Source of the DNA: Gemmatimonadota bacterium
Lineage (GTDB): Bacteria > Gemmatimonadota > Gemmatimonadetes > Longimicrobiales > Longimicrobiaceae
Direction of reading: 5' to 3'
Assembly: GCA_019348265.1 (NCBI GenBank)
Contig: JAHWJV010000018.1
Location: forward strand, 1-18,618
DNA length: 18,618 bases
A model generated the notes under the pieces. It saw only the letters and a program-made list of their open reading frames with translations, was not told the DNA's origin and did not search any database. Below are positions 6,007-13,361 of the stretch, piece by piece; position 1 is the stretch's first letter, and every line of letters starts with the position of its first letter. Made by a program: the position numbers and the translations under genes.

Positions 6007-6037
6007 GTACGATACGGCTAAATTTACTGTATCGTAC
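6007..6037. promoter_or_regulatory. Palindromic operator upstream of the antitoxin gene
   Basis: GTACGATAC at 6007-6015 is a perfect 9-bp inverted match to GTATCGTAC at 6029-6037. The 13-bp spacer (GGCTAAATTTACT) is AT-rich. Half-site centres are 22 bp apart, about two helical turns, as expected for a dimeric or tetrameric repressor. It ends 20 bp before the antitoxin ATG. VapB-type antitoxins, alone and with toxin, are known to repress their own promoter through such sites, so autoregulation is the natural reading. The promoter is probably in or beside the AT-rich spacer, but I cannot fix its -10 and -35. Confidence 0.65.
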
Positions 6038-6057
6038 GTAACCAGACCGGAGGGATC

Positions 6058-6282
6058 ATGCCGACCGCTAGACGAATCGCATCCGTACCGCGCGCCAGCC
6101 GGAAGAAGACGCTCATGCTCGATCAAGAGCTGCTGGACAGAGCACGGCAGGCACTTGGGACGCGTACGGAGACGGAAACCGTGATGCAGGCGCTCGAGGG
6201 AGTGGTTCAGCGCGAGGCACAGATTCAGGGTCTTCGTCGGCTGGCGACGCTGGGGCCGATCGACGCATCGAGGATCGAATAG
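6058..6282 (+). CDS. VapB-type antitoxin
   Basis: The 74-aa product starts at ATG 6058 behind GGAGGG at 6049-6054. The basic N-terminus (MPTARRIASVPRASRKK) is followed by TLMLDQELLDRARQALGT and TETVMQALEGVVQREAQ. This beta strand plus two helices fits a ribbon-helix-helix DNA-binding domain, as in VapB antitoxins. The C-terminus (LRRLATLGPIDASRIE) is the expected toxin-wrapping tail. The gene lies just downstream of a 31-bp palindromic site and 7 bp ahead of a PIN-domain toxin gene, completing a standard operon. The role is to neutralise the toxin and repress the operon. The RHH assignment is by pattern; the partner makes it firm. Confidence 0.8.
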   Translation: MPTARRIASVPRASRKKTLMLDQELLDRARQALGTRTETETVMQALEGVVQREAQIQGLRRLATLGPIDASRIE

Positions 6283-6289
6283 GGGGCTT

Positions 6290-6718
6290 GTGTTTTCGCT
6301 CTACGTCGCGGATACCAACATCTACGTCGGTGCGGCGAACGACGCCGCGTTCCTGGAGCAATTCGAGGGCTTCGTGCGAGAGCACGGGGCCCTTCTCGTC
6401 AGCACGGTCGTAGTCGCGGAAGTCGTCATCGGGATCCCCGACGCGGCCCAGCGTGCCGAGGCGGTCGAGGCGCTCTCCTCGGGAACTCAGTTGGTCGCGC
6501 CGACCACTGATGATTGGCTGAACGCAGGCGAGGTGACCGCAAGGCTCGGCGGTGAAGCAGTCACGAAGAGTCGGTCGTTCTGGAACGATACTCTCATCGC
6601 CGCGCAGTGCAGCCGGCTCGGTGCTGCTTTGATCACCCGTAACGCCCGGGACTTTCAGCGGATCCGGCGTCATACAGGAGTCGAAGTAGTCACGCCGTTT
6701 CCGAGCAGAACGAGGTAG
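6290..6718 (+). CDS. vapC: VapC-type PIN-domain ribonuclease toxin
   Basis: The 142-aa product is a typical PIN domain. The acidic metal site is visible as D8 (VADTNIY), E44 (VVVAEVVIG), D100 (FWNDTLIAAQ) and D121 (TRNARDFQRI), all four present, so the toxin is probably active. PIN toxins cut tRNA or rRNA when freed from their antitoxin; the target here cannot be told. The start is GTG 6290, 7 bases after the antitoxin stop, with the G-rich stretch 6282-6286 as a weak RBS; coupling is likely. Asn rather than Asp at residue 118 is common in this subfamily (TRNxRDF) and not a defect. The operon sits between two repeat-rich spacers, which suggests mobility. Confidence 0.85.
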   Translation: MFSLYVADTNIYVGAANDAAFLEQFEGFVREHGALLVSTVVVAEVVIGIPDAAQRAEAVEALSSGTQLVAPTTDDWLNAGEVTARLGGEAVTKSRSFWNDTLIAAQCSRLGAALITRNARDFQRIRRHTGVEVVTPFPSRTR

Positions 6719-7218
6719 CGCGCGGAGCCGCGGGCTTCGGTTGCCGGGGTGCAGTCGGTCGAGGCGATGTTGCCGCGAAACCCGGTCCTCAATCCGGTCC
6801 CGGAAGTCGGAAGAAGCCGGAAGAGTAAGCCGTCGGGACCGGAAGTCGGAGATCCAAGAGGCCGGCGCGGCGGAGATTTCTTCCGACTTTCGCCCCCTAG
6901 CTATGGTACCGCTTCAATGTGTAGACGACCCCCTCCCTTGGTTGCCGCGCCGGCGAGCCAATATTCTCCCGCGTCGTTGAGTCATGCATCCGCTCGAAGC
7001 CACCAGGGCTACGATGGCGCATAGAACGACGGTCAAGCGTCTCGTCTCAGGACGTTGCGCGCGTGGGAGCCGGGCCTGAGGTGCGTAGCGGCTCGAACGT
7101 GGCCGCGAAGCTGCATCGAGGGGCCGAGGTAGGTTCGTTGCTGGTCTGCCCGCTCCGTCGGCCACGCGCGCGGGCGGCTCGCCGCACTGCTCTCGCGCGT
7201 GTGCCGACGGGTGAACGG
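6719..7218. other. Gene-free spacer with an inverted repeat
   Basis: These 500 bases contain no supported gene. The motif GGAAGTCGGA occurs at 6802-6811 and 6841-6850. AAGTCGGAAGAA at 6804-6815 is a perfect 12-bp inverted match to TTCTTCCGACTT at 6878-6889. The second copy of CCGCTTCAATGTGT lies at 6909-6922. The frame of the following nitrilase stays open upstream to 7063, but that stretch (VGAGPEVRSGSNVAA and onward) does not look like nitrilase sequence. No convincing promoter was found for the nitrilase. Confidence 0.5.
6909..6922 (+). repeat. Right copy of the 14-bp direct repeat flanking the toxin-antitoxin operon
   Basis: CCGCTTCAATGTGT is identical to positions 5959-5972. It lies 190 bp after the toxin stop. 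Together the pair bounds a segment of about 950 bp that contains only the toxin-antitoxin operon, its operator and spacer sequence. Confidence 0.4.
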
Positions 7219-8187
7219 ATGAATGCGAAGCGAATCACGGCTGCGGTCATTCAGGCGGAGGTAGCCTCGGATTTGGAGTCGGGCCTGGAGCGCACCCGGG
7301 AGCTGGCCCGGGAGGCGGCGCGCTCCGGAGCGGAGCTGATCGTCTTCCCGGAGACCTGGCTCCCCGGGTACCCCGCCTGGCTCGACGTCTGCCGAGACGC
7401 AGGGCTCTGGGATCATGCGCCGGTGAAGGCCATCTTCGCCCGGATCGCGGCGAACAGCATCAGCGTCCCCGGGCCCGCATACGATCACCTCGCCGAGACG
7501 TCGCGCGAGGTGAAGGCCACGCTGGTGGTGGGGATCAGCGAGCGGGTCGAAGCGGGGCGGGGGCGGGGCACCCTTTACAATTCGCTTGTGGTGCTAGGGC
7601 CAGACGGCACGCTGCGGAACCACCACCGCAAGCTGATGCCGACCTACACCGAGCGAATGGTGTGGGGCGCGGGGGACGTGGAGGGATTGCGCGCCGTGGA
7701 CACGCCGGCCGGGCGCATTGGCGGCCTGGTCTGCTGGGAGCACTGGATGCCTCTCGCGCGCCAAGCGCTGCACGAGTCGGGAGAGGACATCCATGTGGCG
7801 GTGTGGCCGACCGCCCACGAGATGCACCAGGTCGCCAGCCGGCACTACGCCTTCGAGGGCCGTTGCTACGTGCTCGCCGCGGGCGCCCTGATGCGCGCCT
7901 CCGCGCTACCGCCCGAGTTGGAGCCGCACCCCGAGCGTGTGACGCACCCGGACCAGTGGGTGCTACGCGGTGGCAGCGCCATCATCGGCCCGGACGGACG
8001 CTACCTGGTGGAGCCGGTGTACGATGAGCCACACATCCTGCTGGCGGAGCTCGACCTCGGCCGCGTCCGGGAGGAGAGCATGACGCTGGACGTAACCGGT
8101 CACTACCACCGGCCCGAGCTCTTCGACTTTCGGCCGCTTTCCGGCCGACCGCGCGCATCCGGAACCCCCTCGCGCGAGGCGCACTGA
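7219..8187 (+). CDS. Nitrilase-type carbon-nitrogen hydrolase
   Basis: The 322-aa product from ATG 7219 (MNAKRITAAVIQAEVASD) has the full nitrilase catalytic triad: E45 in FPETWLPGYPAW, K138 in HHRKLMPTYTER and C172 in LVCWEHWMPLAR. CWEHWMPL and the C-terminal VTGHYHRPELFDF are characteristic of true nitrilases (EC 3.5.5.1 class), which hydrolyse organic nitriles to acids and ammonia in the cytoplasm, rather than of amidases or NAD synthetases. Length is normal for the branch. The frame is open to 7063, but the upstream 52 codons are not nitrilase-like, so I start at 7219; the RBS there is weak. The physiological nitrile is unknown. The S9 peptidase gene 91 bp downstream has no obvious link. 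Confidence 0.88.
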   Translation: MNAKRITAAVIQAEVASDLESGLERTRELAREAARSGAELIVFPETWLPGYPAWLDVCRDAGLWDHAPVKAIFARIAANSISVPGPAYDHLAETSREVKATLVVGISERVEAGRGRGTLYNSLVVLGPDGTLRNHHRKLMPTYTERMVWGAGDVEGLRAVDTPAGRIGGLVCWEHWMPLARQALHESGEDIHVAVWPTAHEMHQVASRHYAFEGRCYVLAAGALMRASALPPELEPHPERVTHPDQWVLRGGSAIIGPDGRYLVEPVYDEPHILLAELDLGRVREESMTLDVTGHYHRPELFDFRPLSGRPRASGTPSREAH

Positions 8188-8278
8188 AGAAGACGATTCC
8201 CTGTTCAGCGCCGAACCATTACGTCTACCCTGAATACCGTCCGGGCCCCGCCCGACGGCTCTCCCGCGCAGGAGTTCC

Positions 8279-10249
8279 ATGAGACGTTTAGCCGCTGCCT
8301 CCTTGCTCGCGCTCGCACTGTCGACTTTCGCTGCGCTACCGGTTCACCCGCAGACGGGTCGCGTGGTCGCTCCGCCCGAGAACCTGGTCGTCGAAGGGAT
8401 CCCGCCGATCCCGGCCTCGCTCGCGGACGAGGTGCGCAAGTACACCGAGTTCAGGTCGGCGGCACTTCTCACCTGGCACCCGCTCCGGCGCGAGCTGCTG
8501 ATCGGTACGCGCTTCGCGAATACGGTACAGGTGCATGGTGTCCGAGCGCCTGGCGGCGCTCGCACGCAGCTGACCTTCTTCGACGAGCCGGTGTCCAGCG
8601 CGAGGTATGAGCCGAAGAACGGAAAGTACTTCGTTTTCCTCAGGGACACCGGCGGGGACGAGTTCTGGCAGCTCTACCGGTACGACCTCGCCGACCGCAA
8701 GGTCACCCTGCTTTCGGACGGCGGTCGCTCGCAGAACGGCCTCGGCGTCTGGAACAATGCCGGAGATCGACTGGTGTACCCCTCCACCCGGCGCACCGGT
8801 GCCGATCGCGACCTGTACCTGATCGACCCCAGCGACCCCGGGACGAACCGGCTACTCCTCGAGGTGCAGGGTGGGGGTTGGGGCGTGCTCGACTGGTCTC
8901 CCGACGACCGTCAGCTCATCGTCGGCGAGCGGCTCTCCGTCAACCAGAGCCATCTTTACACGGTGGATGTGGCCACGGGGCGTAAGGCGGAACTCACGCC
9001 GCGTGGTGCCGAGCCGGTTGCGTACGGGGACGCGGCCTTCTCCGCCGACGGCCGGAGCGTCTATCTGACCAGCGACCAGGGGTCCGAGTTCCTGCGGCTC
9101 TTCCGGCTGGATCTCGCGACCAAACGCATCTCACCGATCACGGCCGGGATCCAGTGGGACGTGGTTGCGATGGCCTTGTCGCGCGACCGGAAACAGCTCG
9201 CCTTCCTCACGAACGAGGCGGGGGTCTCCAGGCTCTACCTGCTGGACACGTCCACGAACCGTTACCGCCCCGTCCCCGGGCTTCCGGCCGGCGTGTTCTC
9301 CGGGCTGCAGTGGCATGCGAATGGTCGCGAGCTCGGCCTCACGGTCGCGTCCGCCCAGACAGTGGCCGACGTGTACTCGATCAACGTCGCAAGCGGCCAG
9401 GTCACCCGCTGGACGGAGAGCGAGCTGGGCGGCATCAACACTGCCGAGATCTCCCCGCCCCGGCTGATCCGATGGACCTCGTTCGACGGCCGTGAGATCA
9501 GCGGGTTCTACTATCCACCCCCAGCGCGCTTCACCGGGCGCCGCCCCGTCATCGTCAACATCCACGGCGGGCCGGAGGGGCAGTCTCGCCCGACCTTCAT
9601 CGGCCGGAACAACTACTTCCTCAATGAGCTGGGCGTGGGAATGATCTTCCCCAACGTGCGCGGCTCTACCGGGTACGGGAAGACGTTCGTCGCGCTCGAC
9701 AACGCACTCAAACGTCTGGACTCCGTCAAGGATATCGGGGCGCTGCTGGATTGGATCGCCCGGCAGCCGGACCTCGATTCCAGCCGCGTCATGGTGACGG
9801 GCGGAAGCTATGGCGGGTACATGACGCTGGCGGTCGCTGCCGACTACGCCAATCGCATCTGTTGCTCGATCGACATCGTCGGCATCTCCAACTTCAATAC
9901 CTTTCTCAGGAACACCGAGGCCTACCGCCGCGATCTCCGCCGACCCGAGTACGGCGACGAGAGAGTTCCCGAGGTAGCCGCTTTCTTCGAGCGGACCGCT
10001 CCTCTCAACAATGCGCAGAAGATCACGAAACCGTTATTCGTGGTGCAGGGGGGGAACGATCCGCGCGTTCCCCGCACCGAGTCTGAACAGATGGTGGCGC
10101 GCGTACGGGCCAACGGCGCGCCCGTCTGGTACCTGATGGCCAGGGACGAGGGCCACGGCTTCCAGAAGAAGGCCAACGCGGATTTCCAGTTCTATTCGAC
10201 CGTCATGTTCGTGCGGACGCACCTGCTCCGCGAGAAGTTCCTCCCTTGA
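8279..10249 (+). CDS. Secreted S9-family peptidase (prolyl oligopeptidase / dipeptidyl aminopeptidase type)
   Basis: The 656-aa product has an N-terminal signal peptide (MRRLAAASLLALALSTFAAL, cleavage probably near VHPQ), so it works in the periplasm or outside. Residues about 55-395 are beta-propeller repeats of the TolB/DPP type (YDLADRKVTLLSDGG, YLIDPSDPGTN, LYTVDVATGRKAELTPRG). Residues about 410-656 are the alpha/beta-hydrolase domain: oxyanion-hole segment VNIHGGPEGQ, nucleophile S510 in GGSYGGYM, D594 in GGNDPRVP and H626 in DEGHGF, a complete triad. The propeller gates access, limiting substrates to oligopeptides. ATG 8279 has GGAG at 8271-8274. A strong hairpin lies 49 bp after the stop. 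Such peptidases are very numerous in Gemmatimonadota and serve peptide scavenging. The exact specificity cannot be read here. Confidence 0.93.
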   Translation: MRRLAAASLLALALSTFAALPVHPQTGRVVAPPENLVVEGIPPIPASLADEVRKYTEFRSAALLTWHPLRRELLIGTRFANTVQVHGVRAPGGARTQLTFFDEPVSSARYEPKNGKYFVFLRDTGGDEFWQLYRYDLADRKVTLLSDGGRSQNGLGVWNNAGDRLVYPSTRRTGADRDLYLIDPSDPGTNRLLLEVQGGGWGVLDWSPDDRQLIVGERLSVNQSHLYTVDVATGRKAELTPRGAEPVAYGDAAFSADGRSVYLTSDQGSEFLRLFRLDLATKRISPITAGIQWDVVAMALSRDRKQLAFLTNEAGVSRLYLLDTSTNRYRPVPGLPAGVFSGLQWHANGRELGLTVASAQTVADVYSINVASGQVTRWTESELGGINTAEISPPRLIRWTSFDGREISGFYYPPPARFTGRRPVIVNIHGGPEGQSRPTFIGRNNYFLNELGVGMIFPNVRGSTGYGKTFVALDNALKRLDSVKDIGALLDWIARQPDLDSSRVMVTGGSYGGYMTLAVAADYANRICCSIDIVGISNFNTFLRNTEAYRRDLRRPEYGDERVPEVAAFFERTAPLNNAQKITKPLFVVQGGNDPRVPRTESEQMVARVRANGAPVWYLMARDEGHGFQKKANADFQFYSTVMFVRTHLLREKFLP

Positions 10250-10297
10250 GCGGTCCGCACGCGGCGGTCGCCCGCTGACGAAGCCGGTTCAACGTTC

Positions 10298-10338
10298 CAG
10301 GTCCCCGCTCGCGGCTCGCATGCCGCGGCGGGGACCTG
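10298..10338 (+). terminator. Strong GC-rich hairpin downstream of the S9 peptidase gene
   Basis: CAGGTCCCCGC at 10298-10308 pairs perfectly with GCGGGGACCTG at 10328-10338. The stem continues as CGCGGC/GCCGCG (10310-10315 with 10322-10327) around a 6-base loop, with a single bulged T at 10309: 17 pairs in all. The flank (AATCGTTTCCTCC) has no clean U-tract. It is placed correctly as the transcription end of the peptidase gene. Confidence 0.6.
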
Positions 10339-10456
10339 AATCGTTTCCTCCTCCGTTCCTCGAGGTGCCGATCGCAGTGCGCAACGGCCGATTCTGGCAG
10401 CCTCTGCAGACTACCGACCGCCAGCCTCTCCCGAACCGCCCACACGCACACCGCCG

Positions 10457-10485
10457 TTGACATACATTGTGGCTCAATGTATAGT
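10457..10485 (+). promoter_or_regulatory. Sigma-70-type promoter with PadR-like operator in its spacer
   Basis: TTGACA at 10457-10462, an exactly 17-bp spacer and TATAGT at 10480-10485 make a near-consensus promoter, which is rare in such GC-rich DNA. Between and across the boxes lies a perfect palindrome: ATACATTG (10462-10469), TGGCT, CAATGTAT (10475-10482). It contains ACAT and ATGT half-sites, the pattern known for PadR-family operators. The PadR gene starts 44 bp after the -10 box. The natural reading is autorepression by PadR occluding RNA polymerase. Confidence 0.75.
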
Positions 10486-10529
10486 GCTGTCAGGTATGGT
10501 TCACATCCCTCGGGACGCCCGCAGCAAGC

Positions 10530-10904
10530 ATGGACATCGGCAAGGACCTGGTCGCCGCCTCCGCTACCCCGCTCATCCTGGCCATCGTGGCCGAGGGCGA
10601 CACGTACGGCTACGCGATCCTGAAGCGCGTCGGCGAGCTTTCGGCGGGCCAGCTGCAGTGGACCGACGGGATGCTGTACCCGGTGCTGCACCGGCTGGAG
10701 AAGAACGGCCACATCGAGGGTCGCTGGGGCCTCTCCGAGACCGGTCGCCGCCGCAAGTACTACTGCATCACGGAGCGGGGGCAGTCGGAGCTGTCGGCGC
10801 AGCGAAAACAGTGGCAGACGGTGGACGCGGCGTTGCGGAATATCTGGTTCGCCGCGTTGAACCCCGGCGAGTTGACGGCCATCCTGACCTTTGCGCGAGG
10901 CTGA
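10530..10904 (+). CDS. PadR-family transcriptional repressor
   Basis: The 124-aa product is a standard short PadR: LILAIVAEGDTYGYAILKRV (helices 1-2), LQWTDGMLYPVLHRLEKNG (recognition helix region), RRRKYYCITERGQSEL (wing), and a C-terminal dimerisation helix with WQTVDAALRNIWFA. ATG 10530 has no strong RBS; MDIGKDLVAAS fits the family N-terminus. The promoter directly upstream carries a palindrome that would be its operator. The next gene starts 5 bp after the stop and encodes a membrane protein with a permease-prefix-like N-terminus, the usual PadR partner arrangement in Gemmatimonadota and Acidobacteriota. PadR proteins respond to small ligands or membrane stress; the signal here is unknown. 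Confidence 0.9.
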   Translation: MDIGKDLVAASATPLILAIVAEGDTYGYAILKRVGELSAGQLQWTDGMLYPVLHRLEKNGHIEGRWGLSETGRRRKYYCITERGQSELSAQRKQWQTVDAALRNIWFAALNPGELTAILTFARG

Positions 10905-10909
10905 GAACG

Positions 10910-12304
10910 ATGACTACATCGGATGTGGAGAACGCGCTGGAGCTTCAGATCGAACAGTGGCGCAGCTATCTCCGGCGCCGGCGTGGAATCCACCAGATGG
11001 ACGTGGAAGAGCTGGAGGACCATCTGCGCGAGCAGATCGCGAGACTGGTGGACGCCGGGCTGTCCCCGGACGAAGCGTTCGTGGTGGCGGTCAAGCGGAT
11101 GGGCGCGCAGGACGAGATCGCGAACGAGTTCGCGCGTGAGCACTCGGACCGGCTCTGGAAGCAGCTGATAGTCGCGTCCCACGCGGCGGATCCGGCCGAC
11201 GGTGAGTCGCGCCGCGAAATGGTCGTGGTCTTCGCGCTGGCGATCGCCGCCGCGCTCGCGTTCAAGCTGCCGCAGCTGTTCGGCTTCGGGATGACGGACG
11301 AGAACGCGCCTTTCTACGTGCGCAACATCACCCTCTTCGTCCTTCCTCTTCTGGCTGGGTACTTCATCTGGAAGCGCGCGATGGACGTGAGCATCCGGCG
11401 GTGGGTGGCGCTCGCCTTCGTGGCCGCCGCCGTGGTCGCCAACATCTTTCCATTCGCCCGCCCCGGCGGTCCCGCCGGCACGCCCAGCGATACCGAGCTG
11501 CTCCTGGCGATGCATCTGCCGATCGCGCTCTGGCTGGTCGTGGGGGTCGCGTACGTGGCGGGACGCTGGCGCGACAGCGCCGCCCGCATGAACTACGTCC
11601 GCTTCTCCGGCGAGTTGTTCATCTACTACGTGCTGATCGCGCTCGGAGGCGGAGTCCTGGTGGCTTTCACCCTGGGAATGTACGCGGCGATCGGCGTGAA
11701 CGCCGAGTCGGCGGTACAGGAGTGGCTGATCCCTTCCGGCGCGCTTGCGGCGGTGATCGTCGGCTCGTGGCTGGTGGAGGCGAAGCAGAGCGTGATCGAG
11801 AATATGGCACCGGTGCTCACGCGCCTCTTCACGCCACTGTTCGCGGCGATGCTGATCCTGTTTCTGGGTACGATGGCGTGGTCGGGGCGGGGGATCGAGA
11901 TCGAGCGCAACATCCTGATCGCGTTCGACCTGCTGCTCGTGCTCGTCCTGGCGTTGCTGCTCTACTCTGTCTCGGCCCGCGACCCCCACGCGCCGCGAGA
12001 CACGTTCGACTTCCTGCTCGTGGCGCTGGTGATCAGCGCGCTCATCGCCGTTGCCGTCGCGCTGGCGGCGATCGCCGCCCGCATCTCGGAGCTGGGCTCG
12101 ACCCCCAACCGTATGGCCGCGCTCGGGATGAACGTAGTCCTGCTCGCCAACCTGGGCGGGTCCGCCCTGCTCTACATCCGCTTCCTCTCAGGTCGCGGTT
12201 CGTTCGTTCCCGTTGAACGCTGGCAGACCGCCTACCTCCCGGTTTACGGGGCGTGGGCCGCGTTCGTGGTCATCGTGTTCCCGCCGCTGTTCGGCTACCG
12301 GTGA
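10910..12304 (+). CDS. Multi-pass membrane protein with permease-prefix-like N-terminal domain
   Basis: The 464-aa product starts at ATG 10910, 5 bp after the PadR stop, so the two are co-transcribed. Residues 1-85 are soluble and helical (LEDHLREQIARLVDAGLSPD, EAFVVAVKRMGAQDEIANEF), the pattern of the permease prefix (HAAS-like) domain that accompanies PadR regulators. About 11 hydrophobic segments follow, for example MVVVFALAIAAALAF, ITLFVLPLLAGYFIW, AVIVGSWLVEA, ILIAFDLLLVLVLALLLY, LLVALVISALIAVAVALAA and the C-terminal WAAFVVIVFPPLFGY. No ABC transporter or FtsX signature is seen, so it is not a classical macrolide-exporter permease. It may resemble DUF4153-type proteins. The role is probably in envelope sensing or transport. 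PadR likely controls it through the shared promoter. Confidence 0.75.
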   Translation: MTTSDVENALELQIEQWRSYLRRRRGIHQMDVEELEDHLREQIARLVDAGLSPDEAFVVAVKRMGAQDEIANEFAREHSDRLWKQLIVASHAADPADGESRREMVVVFALAIAAALAFKLPQLFGFGMTDENAPFYVRNITLFVLPLLAGYFIWKRAMDVSIRRWVALAFVAAAVVANIFPFARPGGPAGTPSDTELLLAMHLPIALWLVVGVAYVAGRWRDSAARMNYVRFSGELFIYYVLIALGGGVLVAFTLGMYAAIGVNAESAVQEWLIPSGALAAVIVGSWLVEAKQSVIENMAPVLTRLFTPLFAAMLILFLGTMAWSGRGIEIERNILIAFDLLLVLVLALLLYSVSARDPHAPRDTFDFLLVALVISALIAVAVALAAIAARISELGSTPNRMAALGMNVVLLANLGGSALLYIRFLSGRGSFVPVERWQTAYLPVYGAWAAFVVIVFPPLFGYR

Positions 12305-12308
12305 ACCC

Positions 12309-12503
12309 ATGAGGAACCCCCGCAACCTGATTGCCGCTTCCTCGGCGCCCGCGGCGCTCGAGTCGGTAGCGGAAAACGAGAGCTACGGCTGCGCGATTCT
12401 CCAGCGGGTTCGGGGGGGCGCCGGAGGTCGCCTCGAATGGCCGGACGGGATGCTCTTCGTCGCACGTACTACTGGATCACACCGCCCGGCCGAGCCCATC
12501 GCT
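12309..12503 (+). pseudogene. Decayed PadR-family regulator with internal deletion and frameshift
   Basis: From ATG 12309 the reading gives NLIAASSAPAALESVAENES, YGCAILQRVRGGAGGRLEWP and DGMLF, which aligns residue for residue with the PadR at 10530 (LVAASATPLILAIVAEGDTYGYAILKRV, QLQWTDGMLY). After DGMLF the frame breaks. In another frame (12458 on), RRTYYWITPPG matches RRKYYCITERG of the intact gene. About 22 codons (the recognition-helix end and wing start) are missing, and the frame shifts at the join. It begins 4 bp after the membrane-gene stop. It is not functional as a regulator. Confidence 0.75.
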
Positions 12504-12791
12504 AACCGTAGGCCGGGTCATCCATGATCCGCGCCAGGAGAGCGCGCGGAATCTCTACGATTCTGATTTGGCGCGCCGTACTCTACAGCTCCGGTCGGTG
12601 TCAGCAACGGTTGTAGCCTTGGACATCGAGGTACCGCGAGTGTACGCCCGTGCGCCGGCGACGGTGGGCCCATGTTCCCGTACAGGGGAGCTGGACGTGA
12701 GGCAGTACGGCGACGCATCCGCCGCCGATGCAAAGTACTTTGAGCAGGGGCGACCTCTGCTCGACCCATCCAACCCGACACAAGGGGACGT
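12504..12791. other. Spacer without recognised genes
   Basis: Nothing here looks like a gene: the open frames have no RBS and read as unlike proteins (long antisense and low-complexity stretches). An AAAGTACTTT palindrome lies near 12731. An RBS-like AGGGG at 12783-12787 belongs to the following ORF. No promoter could be singled out. Confidence 0.4.
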
Positions 12792-13361
12792 ATGGCAGGA
12801 ACGGGTAGATGGGTCGCTACCGCAGCGCTTCTCGCGCTGGCTTTCACCATCGGTGTCAGTTGGAAGGCCAACTCGGCGCGCGGCGGGCCCGCGAACACGT
12901 TCGGCACTCCGGTTCTCGACGTCAGCGCCAGGGCGGGGCTGTTCTTCGAGGAGCGTGCCGGCGAGCCGATGCACCTGGTCGCGCAGGGGGGCAGGATTCG
13001 CATCGGTAACGGCCCGCCGCTCATGACGGTATCGCAGGAGCGCTTTCGTCCCATGCGCCCGGATGTTCTTCCGCTCGCAGGACGACTTGTGCGCTTCCAA
13101 CGGGACGCGGGCGGAAACGACGTCGGGTTCGACCGCGGCAATCCGCTCGTCCGCGGCCGGAGCGGCCGGAATCGTAAGGTGTACGGCGATTGGTCCAGGC
13201 GGGGTTCACGGTGGGGGCCCCGCTCTTGCGGTGCTTCATCCGGCCCGCTGCTGTACCATCTCAGGAGAGAGCGATGGGACATCCAGGGAGAGTCGGGATC
13301 GTCGGCACCGTGCTCATTGGAGCACTCTTGGGCTGCGAGACCCCCGCAGGGAGCGATCTAG
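12792..13361 (+). CDS. Small secreted protein, C-terminal part probably frameshifted
   Basis: ATG 12792 has AGGGG at 12783-12787. The N-terminus MAGTGRWVATAALLALAFTI is a signal peptide. Residues about 40-115 (ARAGLFFEERAGEPMHLVAQ, GGRIRIGNGPPLMTVSQERF, GRLVRFQRDAGGNDVGFDRG) resemble the small C-terminal beta domain that follows serine-hydrolase (beta-lactamase-like) domains in Gemmatimonadota proteins, here standing alone. That domain normally ends soon after a VRGxxFER motif. Here the frame passes LVRGRSGRN and runs on for about 60 unlike residues, overlapping the next gene by 88 bp. A one-base shift near 13155 would give a stop at TAA 13175-13177. I therefore believe residues 1-120 and treat the rest as out of frame. 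The function is unknown. Confidence 0.5.
   Translation: MAGTGRWVATAALLALAFTIGVSWKANSARGGPANTFGTPVLDVSARAGLFFEERAGEPMHLVAQGGRIRIGNGPPLMTVSQERFRPMRPDVLPLAGRLVRFQRDAGGNDVGFDRGNPLVRGRSGRNRKVYGDWSRRGSRWGPRSCGASSGPLLYHLRRERWDIQGESGSSAPCSLEHSWAARPPQGAI

Noticed and set aside
7063..7218. N-terminal extension of the nitrilase
   Set aside because: The 52 codons do not resemble nitrilase or a targeting signal; the family start fits ATG 7219.
10457..10909. Upstream extension of the membrane-protein frame through the PadR gene
   Set aside because: It overlaps the PadR gene in another frame and reads as Arg/Gly-rich shadow sequence. The ATG at 10910 gives the expected permease-prefix start.
10760..11989. 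Long minus-strand open frame opposite the membrane-protein gene
   Set aside because: Its translation is a His/Arg/Gln-rich antisense shadow with no domain; the plus-strand gene has clear membrane segments.
13190..13273. N-terminal extension of the HAF lipoprotein
   Set aside because: It would bury the lipoprotein signal peptide; AGGAG sits properly before ATG 13274.
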